The notes beneath the pieces are model-generated. The model did no database searches, was not told the DNA's origin, and worked only from the letters and a program-made list of their open reading frames with translations. Made by a program: the position numbers and the translations under genes. Shown in pieces: positions 30,099 through 39,837 of a stretch of 64,000 nt of DNA. This stretch comes from Vreelandella massiliensis (GTDB lineage Bacteria > Pseudomonadota > Gammaproteobacteria > Pseudomonadales > Halomonadaceae): positions 1,767,561 through 1,831,560 of the forward strand of contig NZ_LT699745.1 of assembly GCF_900155385.1 (NCBI RefSeq), read 5' to 3'. Every line of letters starts with the position of its first letter. The first letter of the stretch is position 1.

Positions 30099-30488
30099 TT
30101 ACTCGCCTTGGTTGCGTTGGAAGCGCTGAATTTCGCGGCGCTGCTTTTTATCCGGACGCTTTAGCGGGTGCTGCATCACTTGATTGGTCAACCGACGTGC
30201 TTCAGCTTCACGCTCACGGCGCTCGCGGCTCTCTTCGGTTTCAGCGTAAAGCGTACGCGCTTCCGGGGCGCCGCGACGCTGATCGGAAAGGCGCGTCACC
30301 TCGACGTCATAAACATCCCAGCCCTGAGGTACGCGGATAATCGCGCCTACCTCGACGTTTTTGCTGGTTTTAACCCGAGCACCGTCATAGTGGACTTTGC
30401 CGCCTTCAATCGCCTTTTTCGCCAGCGCCCGGGTCTTGAAAAAACGCGCGGCCCAAAGCCATTTATCTAACCGTACAGTGTCACTCAT
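30099..30488 (-). CDS. hslR: Hsp15, S4-domain ribosome-associated heat-shock protein
   Basis: A 129-residue protein with an N-terminal S4 RNA-binding domain ([28 protein letters not shown]) and a basic tail. Hsp15 rescues 50S subunits carrying stalled nascent chains. It overlaps yrfG by four bases and is followed by hslO. Confidence 0.94.
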   Translation of the reverse strand: MSDTVRLDKWLWAARFFKTRALAKKAIEGGKVHYDGARVKTSKNVEVGAIIRVPQGWDVYDVEVTRLSDQRRGAPEARTLYAETEESRERREREAEARRLTNQVMQHPLKRPDKKQRREIQRFQRNQGE

Positions 30489-31159
30489 CTAGGCGTCTCC
30501 AGGGGCATATCGCTGGGCATAAGCTGGGCAAAACGGTCCAAAGCGATAAAAGCCTGCAGCTCTTTCTCCGGTCGCTGGCTATCGGGTTGCTTAATGCCCA
30601 GCAGATGCTTAATGCCAAACTCACGAGCACTCTCCAGCACACGCGAATTATCGTCAATAAACAGGGTACGCGCCGGGTCAAAGGGCTCGATCTCCTGTAA
30701 CGCGAACCAAAAAGCCTGCTCCTCTTTTGCCGCCCCTACGTCTTCCGACGAGACGATGGCATCGAGATACGCTTCCAGCCCCGTAAGTGGCAGCTTAAGC
30801 TCCAGGCTCGCGCGATCCGCGTTAGTCGCCAGCACCACGCGCGGGTGGGCGGTTTTCAGCCAGGTAAGAAAGTCGAGCGCATCGCCGCGCAGACCAATAA
30901 GGTGCTGCACCTCTCGCTTGAGGGCGACGATATCCACGCCCAGCTCGCGGCTCCAGTACGCCAAGCTGTACCAGTTGAGCGTCCCTTGTTCACCGATGAT
31001 GCGGGCTTTCAGCGCTTCTTGCGATGCCTCATCAAGCTGGTGCAGTTCGACGTAGCGACGCGGCAAATGTTCCAACCAGAAGTGGCTATCGAAGTGTAAA
31101 TCCAATAGCGTGCCGTCCATATCCAACAGCACGGTATCGATGCTTTGCCAGTCGATCAT
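30485..31159 (-). CDS. yrfG: HAD-family GMP/IMP nucleotidase YrfG
   Basis: A 224-residue HAD phosphatase with DMDGTLLDLHFD (nucleophile and general acid), VLATNAD (motif II), and FIDDNSRVLESA (motif IV). The HADxFxD order and synteny with hslR/hslO and nudE match E. coli YrfG, which removes phosphate from purine nucleotides. First gene of its operon. Confidence 0.9.
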   Translation of the reverse strand: MIDWQSIDTVLLDMDGTLLDLHFDSHFWLEHLPRRYVELHQLDEASQEALKARIIGEQGTLNWYSLAYWSRELGVDIVALKREVQHLIGLRGDALDFLTWLKTAHPRVVLATNADRASLELKLPLTGLEAYLDAIVSSEDVGAAKEEQAFWFALQEIEPFDPARTLFIDDNSRVLESAREFGIKHLLGIKQPDSQRPEKELQAFIALDRFAQLMPSDMPLETPR

Positions 31160-31258
31160 GCGCCACTCCAGTCAGTCGGGGAAAGCGTGCTATTGTAGCG
31201 CAATCGCCTTTCTTCAGCACGCTTACACACCCTGACCGACTTGGCCACGGAGGCATCG

Positions 31259-31867
31259 ATGTCATCGTCTGACACCTCATTCCATAACGCGACAACGCAT
31301 CTACAAAAACCCCAGATTTTAACGCGAGAAAGTGTGGCGAAAAGCCGTCTGTTTCAGGTTGAATCGCTGGATTTACGTTTCTCCAACGGCGAAGAGCGCA
31401 CCTTTGAACGCCTGACCGGAAGCGACCGCGGTGCCGTGATGATTGTCGCCATGCCGGACCCCGAACACGTGCTACTGATTCGCGAGTACGCCGCTGGGTT
31501 TGAAGATTATGTACTGACCCTGCCTAAGGGCTTGGTGGACCCTGGCGAAGATGTCGTTACCGCCGCGAACCGCGAACTCATGGAGGAGTGTGGCTTTGGC
31601 GCTCACCGAATTGAGCCGCTGGTCGAGCTTTCGCTTGCGCCCAACTACATGCGCCATCGCATGCAGGTGCTGATGGCCACCGACCTCTACCCTAAACGCT
31701 TACCCGGCGACGAACCTGAACCGTTGATCGTTGAGACCCATTCTCTTGAAGAACTCCCCATGCTACTAATGCGCGAAGATTTTCATGAAGCACGCGCGAT
31801 CGCCGCGCTCTACATCGCGCGTGACAAGCTGCGCACCGAACGCGAGAAAGAGAGCGGATTTATTTGA
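31259..31867 (+). CDS. nudE: ADP compounds hydrolase NudE
   Basis: A 202-residue Nudix hydrolase; the ATG at 31259 has GGAGG just upstream. The Nudix box GLVDPGEDVVTAANRELMEE is complete. NudE cleaves ADP-ribose, NADH and Ap3A. Divergent from yrfG, as in E. coli. Confidence 0.92.
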   Translation: MSSSDTSFHNATTHLQKPQILTRESVAKSRLFQVESLDLRFSNGEERTFERLTGSDRGAVMIVAMPDPEHVLLIREYAAGFEDYVLTLPKGLVDPGEDVVTAANRELMEECGFGAHRIEPLVELSLAPNYMRHRMQVLMATDLYPKRLPGDEPEPLIVETHSLEELPMLLMREDFHEARAIAALYIARDKLRTEREKESGFI

Positions 31868-31895
31868 GCGCAAGGGGAGCAGTCAAAACACAACG

Positions 31896-31924
31896 GGGCC
31901 AGCAGTTGACTGCTGGCCCTTTTG
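31896..31924 (+). terminator. Terminator after nudE; copy 1 of a repeated hairpin
   Basis: GGGCCAGCAG (31896-31905) pairs with CTGCTGGCCC (31910-31919) around TTGA and is followed by four T. The core CCAGCAGTTGAC recurs at 32.67 kb and 32.96 kb, flanking the toxin-antitoxin module. Confidence 0.85.
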
Positions 31925-32008
31925 TCAATAAAAGCTAATTACTTCTGAACGCTTGCCTGCCCAATGGTACAAAAGCTCAGAATAGGCACACCTGATAGCA
32001 GCCGCTTG

Positions 32009-32308
32009 TTAACCGCTGAGGCCCAAGTCTTCCCGAATAACCTCTGGATGACGGAAAGCAATCTCGATGAGCGCTTTTGCAGGTCCAGAAGGTTTGCGAC
32101 GACCCTGCTCCCACTCTTGCAAAGTCCGTGGTGAAATATGCAGCACTTCCGCAAATTCCCTTTGTGTCAGGCCAGTTTTACCGCGTGCCTTTGCCACCTC
32201 ATTAGGTTCCACCCGAGTGACTCGTGCGGCCTGGCCCGCTTTCATTTCTTTGACTGATTGGAGCAGCTTGTTACCAAGCTCCTCGGCGCTAAGGGTGTCT
32301 TCACTCAT
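32009..32308 (-). CDS. NadS/HigA-type antitoxin, XRE family
   Basis: A 99-residue protein from ATG 32308 with a C-terminal helix-turn-helix (TGLTQREFAEVLHISPRTLQEWEQGRRKPSGPAKAL). It follows and overlaps the toxin by eight bases; toxin-first order is typical of higBA-like modules, and the antitoxin normally represses its own operon. Confidence 0.85.
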   Translation of the reverse strand: MSEDTLSAEELGNKLLQSVKEMKAGQAARVTRVEPNEVAKARGKTGLTQREFAEVLHISPRTLQEWEQGRRKPSGPAKALIEIAFRHPEVIREDLGLSG

Positions 32309-32615
32309 TTGCCAAAACCTCACGAACTGACTTAAGGATATGCGCAGGTATGTTGTCCTTGACGGCTTTTTTGTAGATCACCAACAACCAGATCTCACCA
32401 TTTGCCAGTCTAGTGAAGTAGATGACTCTCACTCCACCACGCTTCCCTGAGCCTGCTATCGACCAACGAACTTTTCTGCATCCGCCACTACCTGGAATGG
32501 GATCACCAATTTCCGGATTGGCTGCCAGCCAGGCAAAGAAAGCGCTTCGCTCTTCCTCAGCCCAAATCTTTCTGGCATCGGCTTCAAAGGTAGGGGTTTC
32601 GATGATGGTCAACAT
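32301..32615 (-). CDS. RelE/HigB-type toxin
   Basis: A 104-residue protein of the RelE fold from ATG 32615: TPTFEADARKIWAEEE, GGCRKVRWSIAGSGKRGGVRVIYF, and IWLLVIYKKAVKDNIPAHIL are typical of the NadS-partner toxins. Such toxins cleave mRNA on the ribosome. Function inferred from family and pairing. Confidence 0.85.
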   Translation of the reverse strand: MLTIIETPTFEADARKIWAEEERSAFFAWLAANPEIGDPIPGSGGCRKVRWSIAGSGKRGGVRVIYFTRLANGEIWLLVIYKKAVKDNIPAHILKSVREVLANE

Positions 32616-32671
32616 GACAATCAATATACGTCAATGACGGATCATTGCAAGCTAAAAATCAATCCCAAAAA

Positions 32672-32700
32672 AACAGCCCGGCGGTCAACTGCTGGCACCG
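32672..32700 (-). repeat. Copy 2 of the CCAGCAGTTGAC hairpin, diverged
   Basis: The minus strand reads GGTGCCAGCAGTTGACCGCC and then GGGC, followed by seven T. It is an imperfect relative of the hairpins at 31896-31919 and 32958-32993 and stands directly upstream of the RelE/NadS module. Confidence 0.6.
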
Positions 32701-32753
32701 TCTCCATGAATAGTGGCGATGGATAACAGAGTCAATTAGGTATCTCGACACGA

Positions 32754-32936
32754 TTAACCTGTCGCCCGCGGCGAAGTGGAGCGAGACCTCACCGGCCGAA
32801 CATTTTCCCTCTCTTTTTCGTACGCGCTATGGCGCACATCCCAAAGCTCCACCGCGTGTTGTGTGTTAAGCCAAAACTCGGGCGTGTTGCCCAGTGCTGT
32901 CGCTAGCATCAAGTCACTTCCATCTGAAGAACAGGC
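32754..32936 (-). pseudogene. HigA-family antitoxin remnant (C-terminal part)
   Basis: In one frame the minus strand reads LATALGNTPEFWLNTQHAVE and then LWDVRHS, which is the typical C-terminal half of HigA addiction antidotes. The helix-turn-helix half is missing and an in-frame stop lies just upstream of 32936; the tail after VRHS drifts to low complexity and stops at 32754. The fragment lies between two copies of the repeated hairpin, next to an intact toxin-antitoxin pair. The rest of 32616-33016 holds only the repeats. Confidence 0.6.
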
Positions 32937-32957
32937 AAATGAGCATCCACCTTAAAT

Positions 32958-32993
32958 GACAACGGGCCAGCAGTTGACTGCCGGCCCGTTGTC
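32958..32993 (-). terminator. Terminator after ilvD; copy 3 of the repeated hairpin
   Basis: GACAACGGGCC (32958-32968) pairs with GGCCCGTTGTC (32983-32993); an inner GCAG/CTGC stem surrounds TTGA. It lies 24 bases after the ilvD stop. Confidence 0.7.
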
Positions 32994-33016
32994 GCTTTGC
33001 GACTCTCTTTAGGTCG

Positions 33017-34861
33017 TTAATCCAGCTTGGAGAGATCGCGCACGGCGCCTTTATCAGCGGAGGTTGCCAGCAGCGCGTAGGCTTTGAGTGCGGGCGTGAC
33101 ATGACGCGGGCGATGTTCCACGGGCTTCCAGGCATCCTTACCCTTGGCGTTCATCGCCTCACGGCGTGCAGCGAGCTCCGTATCCGAGAGTTTGACGTTA
33201 ATCGCGCGGTTGGGGATATCGATCAAAATCGTGTCACCGCTCTCCACCAGTCCAATGGCACCGCCAGCAGCGGCTTCCGGCGACACATGGCCGATCGATA
33301 GCCCCGATGTACCGCCGGAAAAGCGCCCATCGGTCAGTAGCGCGCAGGCTTTACCCAAACCTTTCGATTTAAGATAAGAGGTTGGGTAGAGCATTTCCTG
33401 CATCCCCGGCCCGCCTTTAGGGCCTTCATAACGGATGACCACCACATCGCCCTCTTTGACCTTACCTTCCAGCACGTTGGCCACCGCTTGGTCTTGAGAC
33501 TCGACCACGTGGGCCTTGCCTTCAAAGACCAGAATCGAGTCATCGACACCGGCGGTTTTCACCACGCAACCATCCTGGGCGATATTGCCGTAAAGCACGG
33601 CAAGCCCACCCTCAAGAGAGAAGGCGTTTTCGAGACTGCGGATACAGCCATTGGCGCGGTCGCCATCCAGGCTCGGCCAGCGCGCGCTTTGCGAAAACGC
33701 GGTCTGAGTGGGCACACCGCCAGGTCCCGCCTTGTAGAACTCCACCACGGCGGGCGTGGGCGAGCGCATGATATCCCACTCCTCCAGGGCTGCTTTGAGG
33801 CTATCGCCGTAAACCGTGGGCACCGAGGTATCCAGCACGTGTGCGCGGTCCAGTTCACCGAGAATCGCCATGATGCCGCCGGCGCGGTGGCAATCTTCAA
33901 TGTGGTACTGCTGGGTATTGGGCGCGAGCTTGCAAAGCTGCGGCACTTCACGCGAGAGGCGATCAATATCCGCCATGCCAAAGTCGATCTCGGCTTCTTG
34001 TGCGGCGGCGAGCAGGTGCAAAATCGTATTGGTCGAGCCGCCCATGGCGATATCCAGCGTCATGGCGTTTTTAAACGCTGCCAAGGAGCCGATCGCGCGC
34101 GGCAATAAGTGCGCTTCGTTGCCTTCGTAATAGCGCTTGGCCAGCTCGACGATGCGGCTTCCTGCCGTCTCAAACAGCCGGCGACGGTCGGCGTGAGTGG
34201 CGAGCATGGTGCCGTTGCCAGGCAACGCCAGCCCCAGCGCTTCCATTAAGCAGTTCATCGAGTTGGCGGTGAACATGCCCGAACAGCTGCCGCAGGTGGG
34301 GCAAGCACTGCGCTCTACTTCCGCCAGCGTTTCGTCATCAACGCTGTCATCCGCGGCCATGACCATGGCATCGACCAGGTCGAGGCCGTGATCCAATAAC
34401 TTGGTCTTGCCCGCTTCCATCGGCCCGCCGGAAACAAAAATCACCGGAATGTTCAGGCGCATCGCCGCCATCAGCATTCCCGGGGTGATCTTGTCGCAGT
34501 TGGAGATACACACCAGCGCATCCGCGCAGTGGGCGTTACACATGTACTCGACGCTATCGGCGATGATGTCGCGGCTGGGCAGCGAATAGAGCATACCGTC
34601 GTGGCCCATGGCGATGCCGTCATCCACCGCAATGGTGTTGAACTCCTTGGCCACGCCACCTGCTTTCTCTATCTCCCGCGCCACTAGCTGTCCCATGTCC
34701 TTCAAATGGACATGGCCGGGCACGAACTGGGTAAAGGAGTTAGCCACGGCGATGATCGGCTTGTGAAAGTCCTCGTCTTTCATGCCGGTGGCGCGCCATA
34801 AAGCGCGGGCGCCGGCCATGTTGCGGCCAGCGGTAGTGGTACGGGAGCGATACTCGGGCAT
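33017..34861 (-). CDS. ilvD: Dihydroxy-acid dehydratase
   Basis: A 614-residue Fe-S dehydratase of branched-chain amino acid synthesis. Cluster and active-site segments seen: [66 protein letters not shown]. Full family length. It stands alone with its own terminator. Confidence 0.96.
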   Translation of the reverse strand: MPEYRSRTTTAGRNMAGARALWRATGMKDEDFHKPIIAVANSFTQFVPGHVHLKDMGQLVAREIEKAGGVAKEFNTIAVDDGIAMGHDGMLYSLPSRDIIADSVEYMCNAHCADALVCISNCDKITPGMLMAAMRLNIPVIFVSGGPMEAGKTKLLDHGLDLVDAMVMAADDSVDDETLAEVERSACPTCGSCSGMFTANSMNCLMEALGLALPGNGTMLATHADRRRLFETAGSRIVELAKRYYEGNEAHLLPRAIGSLAAFKNAMTLDIAMGGSTNTILHLLAAAQEAEIDFGMADIDRLSREVPQLCKLAPNTQQYHIEDCHRAGGIMAILGELDRAHVLDTSVPTVYGDSLKAALEEWDIMRSPTPAVVEFYKAGPGGVPTQTAFSQSARWPSLDGDRANGCIRSLENAFSLEGGLAVLYGNIAQDGCVVKTAGVDDSILVFEGKAHVVESQDQAVANVLEGKVKEGDVVVIRYEGPKGGPGMQEMLYPTSYLKSKGLGKACALLTDGRFSGGTSGLSIGHVSPEAAAGGAIGLVESGDTILIDIPNRAINVKLSDTELAARREAMNAKGKDAWKPVEHRPRHVTPALKAYALLATSADKGAVRDLSKLD

Positions 34862-34991
34862 GGTGTCCTCTTATGTCTGCGCTAACGCCACCACAGGCGG
34901 CAGCGGGCTCGTTGAATCCAGCGGCAATGATTGTAGCAACAATTCATCGCCGCGGGATGGCGAAACGCGCCCGCGCGCAGCTCACAAAAGG

Positions 34992-37091
34992 TTAAAAGGT
35001 ATGCTCGAGTCTAGGCGTTGCGCCGTGAGCCGTACTCTCCAGGCGCGCGAGGGCTTCCTTGACGCTCTCCTCACGCCCGCCTTCAAGGCGGAACGCCGCC
35101 ACAACGTTGGCCAGTTCGTGCGCTTCATGGGTCAGCTGATTGGCCGCTTCGGCGATCGACTGCACCCGGCTGGCGTTCTGCTGTGTCACTTGGTCCATCT
35201 CGGAAACAGCGGAGTTGATCTGCGCGATGCCACTGCTCTGCTCTTCCGAGGCGTGGGTGATCTCCTCCATCAGGTCGCTCACCTTCATTACCTGTGCTAC
35301 GACGTCTTCAATGGAGGTTTCCGCTGCCTTGGCCTCGCGACGCCCTCCCTGAATTTCGCTATCGGAGGCATCGATAAGCTCGCGGATCTCCTGGGCAGCG
35401 TTGGCACTGCGCCCGGCTAACTGGCGCACTTCACTGGCCACCACGGCAAAACCACGCCCTGCTTCCCCGGCTCGGGCGGCCTCGACCGAGGCGTTCAGGG
35501 CCAGAATATTGGTCTGGAAGGCGATGCCGTCAATCACACTGATGATATCGGTCATCTTCGAGGAGCGCTCAGAGATGCGCTCCATGCGCTCCACCAGCTT
35601 CTGCATTTGCTCGCCCGTCTCACGGGTGGCTTGGGCATTCTTCATGGCGAGTTGGTTCGCTTGGCGCGCGTTGTCCGTATTCTGCTGCACGGTCGCGGTC
35701 ATTTGATCCATGCTGGAAGCCGTTTGCTGCAGCGACGACGCTTGCTGCTCGGTGCGCGAGGCCAGATCCTCGTTTTCGTGAGCAATGCGCTGCGCGGCGG
35801 GGTTCACCACCTGCACTCGTTCATCGACCTCACCCACGATACTCGACAGCGACGCGCGCATGGTGCGAATGGAGTTCAACAAGTCGCCAAGCTCATCCTG
35901 GCGCTGCTTGCTCACTCGGGTCGCCAGGTTGCCGGCCGCGATCTGAAAGGTAACGCGCCGGGCATCGTTTAACGAACTGACCAGCGATTTCAGAATCAGC
36001 ACGCTTAGCACCACCATGATGGCGATCCCGATGATCAGCACCCCCGCCTGGGCGGCCAGCATCTGCGTTTGCCCCGCCTCGGCATCGGCCATTAATTCCG
36101 CCGCCAAAGCCCGCTCGCTCTCGACCAGCGCATCGGCGGTGGCTTGCAGGGTGGCGAGCGTCGGCTCTACCTCATCGTTAAAAGCCTCAAACGCCTGGAA
36201 CCCTTGGCCATCGCCCAAGGCGGCATAGGTCGCGCTGATACCGTCCTGAATCGCTTGTAACTGAGTGCGAAACTCAGCGACATCCTGACGATCGGTCTGT
36301 TCCGCATTGCTGTACTGCGTCCAGCGCTCATTCATGCGCGCTACGCTCTCTTCCCAGCCGGCGATCAGCGCCGACAGGTCCACGCCACGCGGGTTGCGCA
36401 CCGCCGGCGCTAGTGCATTAACTTCTTGATTCAGAAGCCGCTCAATGGCCTGAAGGCTGGCCACATCCTCAAGGCCGGCTTGATTCAAACGCGCCAGCCG
36501 CTCTCCCGACACCATTAGCCCGTATACCCCCAGGCCACCGGCAACGGCGAGCAAGAGCACCGCCGCGAGCACCATGCCCATGAGCTTGGCCTGCATGCTG
36601 CTGAAACTAAAACGCCCCACCCAACCCGCAAGGCCCGTGCGCTTGATCGCCCCACGCTGGAGCTTGTAACCACGTAGGCTGCCTTTCTGCCGGATGGCCG
36701 TGTAGCTGCGCTCGGCGCGCTGAACGGCTTTACGTGTGGCACGCCGCTGCACGGAGGTATACCCCACCACCGTCTCGCCATCGCGCAGCGCCGCGATGGT
36801 GGCCTGCACCCAGTAGTAATCGCCGTTTTTACAGCGGTTTTTCAGCGTTCCCTGCCAGGTATGGCCGGCTTTCAGCGTATTCCAAAGATCGTTGAATACC
36901 TGCGGCGGCATATCGGGGTGGCGAAAAAGGTTATGCGACGACCCAATCAACTCTGTTTGAGCGTAACCACTCACCCTGACGACGTCGGGATTGGCATAGG
37001 TGATGTTACCGTCCAAATCAGAGCGCGAGATCAACACCTCGTCATCTTCTAACGTGTATTCCCTGTCATTAATGGTCTGGTTTTCTCGCAT
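34992..37091 (-). CDS. Methyl-accepting chemotaxis protein with N-terminal PAS domain (Aer-like)
   Basis: A 699-residue protein. A PAS domain is at residues 10-115 ([34 protein letters not shown] as in Aer), then a membrane helix (about 170-195), a periplasmic helical region, a second helix (about 345-370), a HAMP domain (about 370-420) and the signalling tip ([22 protein letters not shown]). Aer PAS domains bind FAD and sense redox state; whether this one binds FAD or haem cannot be told. The additional periplasmic sensor region distinguishes it from E. coli Aer. It ends without a pentapeptide tether. Confidence 0.9.
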   Translation of the reverse strand: MRENQTINDREYTLEDDEVLISRSDLDGNITYANPDVVRVSGYAQTELIGSSHNLFRHPDMPPQVFNDLWNTLKAGHTWQGTLKNRCKNGDYYWVQATIAALRDGETVVGYTSVQRRATRKAVQRAERSYTAIRQKGSLRGYKLQRGAIKRTGLAGWVGRFSFSSMQAKLMGMVLAAVLLLAVAGGLGVYGLMVSGERLARLNQAGLEDVASLQAIERLLNQEVNALAPAVRNPRGVDLSALIAGWEESVARMNERWTQYSNAEQTDRQDVAEFRTQLQAIQDGISATYAALGDGQGFQAFEAFNDEVEPTLATLQATADALVESERALAAELMADAEAGQTQMLAAQAGVLIIGIAIMVVLSVLILKSLVSSLNDARRVTFQIAAGNLATRVSKQRQDELGDLLNSIRTMRASLSSIVGEVDERVQVVNPAAQRIAHENEDLASRTEQQASSLQQTASSMDQMTATVQQNTDNARQANQLAMKNAQATRETGEQMQKLVERMERISERSSKMTDIISVIDGIAFQTNILALNASVEAARAGEAGRGFAVVASEVRQLAGRSANAAQEIRELIDASDSEIQGGRREAKAAETSIEDVVAQVMKVSDLMEEITHASEEQSSGIAQINSAVSEMDQVTQQNASRVQSIAEAANQLTHEAHELANVVAAFRLEGGREESVKEALARLESTAHGATPRLEHTF

Positions 37092-37179
37092 GCGGGCCTC
37101 TCCTACGTACCTTTTAACATCATTCGAAAAGGTTAAACGTATAGAGGCTAGCGTTGAGAGACAACGACTTTAGTATCAT

Positions 37180-37213
37180 AAAATCAACGCCGCGCTCGTA
37201 GGCGCGGCGTTGA
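37180..37213 (-). terminator. Terminator after lon
   Basis: CAACGCCGCGC (37185-37195) pairs with GCGCGGCGTTG (37202-37212) and is followed by ATTTTA on the minus strand, 24 bases beyond the lon stop. Confidence 0.8.
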
Positions 37214-37236
37214 CAGGAGCGAAGAGACGGTTTCGG

Positions 37237-39738
37237 TTAGTCGAACACCACGCGCGCCACATCCCGGTAGCGATTAGCGAAGTGAACCGTCATGCCCTCT
37301 TTAAGAAAATCAGGCAGCTCGTCGTAATCGCGGCGATTGGCTTCGGGCAGAATCACCTCGAAGATATCGCTACGCCGCGCGGCGATCACTTTTTCGCGAA
37401 TACCGCCGACAGGTAGCACCTGCCCGGTTAGCGTCAGCTCACCGGTCATGGCCAGCGGGCGGGGGATCGCCTGGTGTTTTGCCAACGACAGCAGCGCCGT
37501 GGTCATGGAGATCCCCGCCGATGGCCCATCTTTAGGCGTGGCACCTTCGGGCACATGCAGATGCACGAACGCAGAATCAAAGAAGTCCACATCCGCCCCG
37601 TACTCTTTTAAGTGGCCTAAGGTGTAGCTATAAGCGATGTTGGCGGACTCCTGCATCACATCACCCAGCTTACCGGTCAGCTTAAAGCCTCGATCCAGGG
37701 CATGCACCTTAGTCGCCTCAATCGGCAGCGTGGCGCCGCCCATGGACGTCCAGGCAAGCCCGGTAACGACACCTTCGCCCTTAAGCACTTTCTCCTTACG
37801 GAAGATTGGCGCGCCTAGGAACTCTTCCAGGTTCTTCACCGAAACCTTGACCGTTTCTTGGTCATTTTCCAGTAGTTTCACCGCGGCTTTACGCACGATG
37901 CGGTGCAGCTGCTTCTCCAGCTGGCGCACACCCGCTTCACGCGCATACCCTTCGATCACCTGTCTAAGTGCTGCATCCGTCAAGTTGATGCGTTTTTTGC
38001 TTAGGTTGTCGCGTTTAAGCAGTTTCGGCCACAGGTGGTGCTTAGCAATCGCCATTTTCTCCTCGGCGATATACCCCGAGAGGCGAATCTGCTCCATGCG
38101 ATCCAAGAGCGGCGCGGGAATGGAGTCCAAGGTGTTGGCCGTGCAGACAAACAGCACCTTGGAGAGATCCATGCGCACGTCGAGATAGTGATCCAAAAAG
38201 TCGACGTTCTGCTCAGGGTCGAGCACTTCCAACAGCGCCGACGCCGGATCGCCCTGGAACGACTGCCCGAGCTTGTCGATTTCATCGAGCATGATGACCG
38301 GGTTTTGAACCTCGACATCCTTGAAGGCCTGCACCATCTTGCCCGGCATGGCGCCGATATAGGTGCGGCGGTGGCCTTTGATCTCCGCCTCGTCGCGCAT
38401 ACCGCCCACCGAGAAGCGGTAAAACTTGCGCCCTAGCGCCTCGGCGATCGAACGTCCGACCGAGGTTTTACCCACCCCGGGCGGGCCGATCAGCAGCAAA
38501 ATCGAGCCGCCCACGTCGCCTTTAAATTTGCCCTCGGCGAGAAATTCGATGATGCGCTCTTTGACGTCCTTCAAGCCGTCGTGATCGCGATCCAGCACCT
38601 CACGGGCGTGGGGCAAATCCAGATTGTCGTCGCTGGTCACGCCCCACGGCAGGCAGGTCAGCCAATCCAAATAGCCGCGCGTCGTGCCGTACTCCGGCGA
38701 GCCCGTCTCCAGCACGCTGAGTTTATGCAGCTCTTCGTCAATGCGCTCCTGCACCCGCTCGGGCACGGTCAAGTTTTCCAGCCGCGCGCGGAAGGTATCG
38801 ACGTCGTTTTCGCGGTCGTCCTTGGAAATCCCCAGTTCACGCTGAATGACTTTCAGCTGCTCGCGAAGGAAAAACTCGCGCTGACGCTCCTGCATCTGCG
38901 CGTTGACCTGTTCGCTGATCTCACTTTGCAGCTGCGCCACATCGATCTCTTTACGCAGCAGCGGCAGCACCTTCTGCATGCGCTCCGCCACGGGCAGCGT
39001 GGAGAGCACCTCCTGCAGCGCCGGGCCCTTGGCCGAGGTGATCGCCGCGGCAAAGTCGGTCAGCGGCCCCGGCTGATTAGGGCTGAAGCGGTTTAAGTAG
39101 TGCTTGAGCTCTTCGCCATACAGCGGATTGATCGGCAAGAGTTCCTTGATGCCGTTGATGATCGCCATGGCGTAGGCGCGCGTCTCTTCGTTCTCAGCAT
39201 CCACCGGCTCTTTGGGGTAGCTGACTTCCACCAAGTAGGGCGGCTCTTTGGAGAGCCAGCGCTGAATTTTAAAACGCTGCAGGCCCTGGGCGATAAACTG
39301 AATTTGCTGATCTTCGCCCTTGAGCTTATGCACCTTGACGGCGGTGCCGATCTCGGGAAAATCATCGGCGCTAAGCGAATCCACGCCCGTTTCACCGACA
39401 AAGGCGACCCCGATGGTGTGATGGGGCGTGTTGCCCACCCGGCGCATGGTCTCTTCCCAGCGTTCGCGGTTGATAACCAGCGGCTGTACCTGGGCGGGAA
39501 AGAAGGGGCGGTTATGAATCGGCAACAGATAAATGCGCTCTGGCAACATTTCACTTGCCGGCACGATGGAGTGAACCTGCTCACCATCGGAGCGGTACTC
39601 CTTTTCATCGCTGTAGGCGTCGTTGTCGTCATTATTATCATCGTGGCCGCGCTCTTGCTCGTACGCCGACGTCTCTTCTTCGGCGACCCACTGTGGCGCG
39701 TCTTTATCAAACTCATTATCAAAATCTTGGTCGCTCAT
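37237..39738 (-). CDS. lon: ATP-dependent Lon protease with acidic N-terminal extension
   Basis: An 833-residue protein from ATG 39738 (GGAGG upstream). The first 55 residues form a Asp/Glu/Asn-rich tail (EERGHDDNNDDND region) that is not typical of E. coli Lon. Then come the LON substrate domain (LPERIYLLPIHNRPFFP), AAA module (LLLIGPPGVGKTSVGRS, VIMLDEIDKLG) and the S16 protease domain with the catalytic Ser in KDGPSAGISM and Lys further on (GGIREKVIAA). It could be a second Lon in the genome. Confidence 0.93.
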   Translation of the reverse strand: MSDQDFDNEFDKDAPQWVAEEETSAYEQERGHDDNNDDNDAYSDEKEYRSDGEQVHSIVPASEMLPERIYLLPIHNRPFFPAQVQPLVINRERWEETMRRVGNTPHHTIGVAFVGETGVDSLSADDFPEIGTAVKVHKLKGEDQQIQFIAQGLQRFKIQRWLSKEPPYLVEVSYPKEPVDAENEETRAYAMAIINGIKELLPINPLYGEELKHYLNRFSPNQPGPLTDFAAAITSAKGPALQEVLSTLPVAERMQKVLPLLRKEIDVAQLQSEISEQVNAQMQERQREFFLREQLKVIQRELGISKDDRENDVDTFRARLENLTVPERVQERIDEELHKLSVLETGSPEYGTTRGYLDWLTCLPWGVTSDDNLDLPHAREVLDRDHDGLKDVKERIIEFLAEGKFKGDVGGSILLLIGPPGVGKTSVGRSIAEALGRKFYRFSVGGMRDEAEIKGHRRTYIGAMPGKMVQAFKDVEVQNPVIMLDEIDKLGQSFQGDPASALLEVLDPEQNVDFLDHYLDVRMDLSKVLFVCTANTLDSIPAPLLDRMEQIRLSGYIAEEKMAIAKHHLWPKLLKRDNLSKKRINLTDAALRQVIEGYAREAGVRQLEKQLHRIVRKAAVKLLENDQETVKVSVKNLEEFLGAPIFRKEKVLKGEGVVTGLAWTSMGGATLPIEATKVHALDRGFKLTGKLGDVMQESANIAYSYTLGHLKEYGADVDFFDSAFVHLHVPEGATPKDGPSAGISMTTALLSLAKHQAIPRPLAMTGELTLTGQVLPVGGIREKVIAARRSDIFEVILPEANRRDYDELPDFLKEGMTVHFANRYRDVARVVFD

Positions 39739-39789
39739 GCGCCCTCCCAATAATCAAAAACGGCATACGCCGTCAAGCTCTGACTAGGG

Positions 39790-39817
39790 AATGCGGGCAG
39801 TCGCCCAAAACTTCAAG
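39790..39817 (-). promoter_or_regulatory. Heat-shock (sigma-32-like) promoter of lon
   Basis: CTTGAAG (39817-39811), 13 bases, then CCCGCATT (39797-39790) on the minus strand resemble the sigma-32 consensus CTTGAAA-N13-CCCCATNT, 52 bases before the lon start. Confidence 0.5.
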
Positions 39818-39837
39818 GCGACACAAGCGCAAAGCGG

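Noticed and set aside
38581-39753. Plus-strand open frames of 171 and 217 codons
   Set aside because: Both are antisense to lon.
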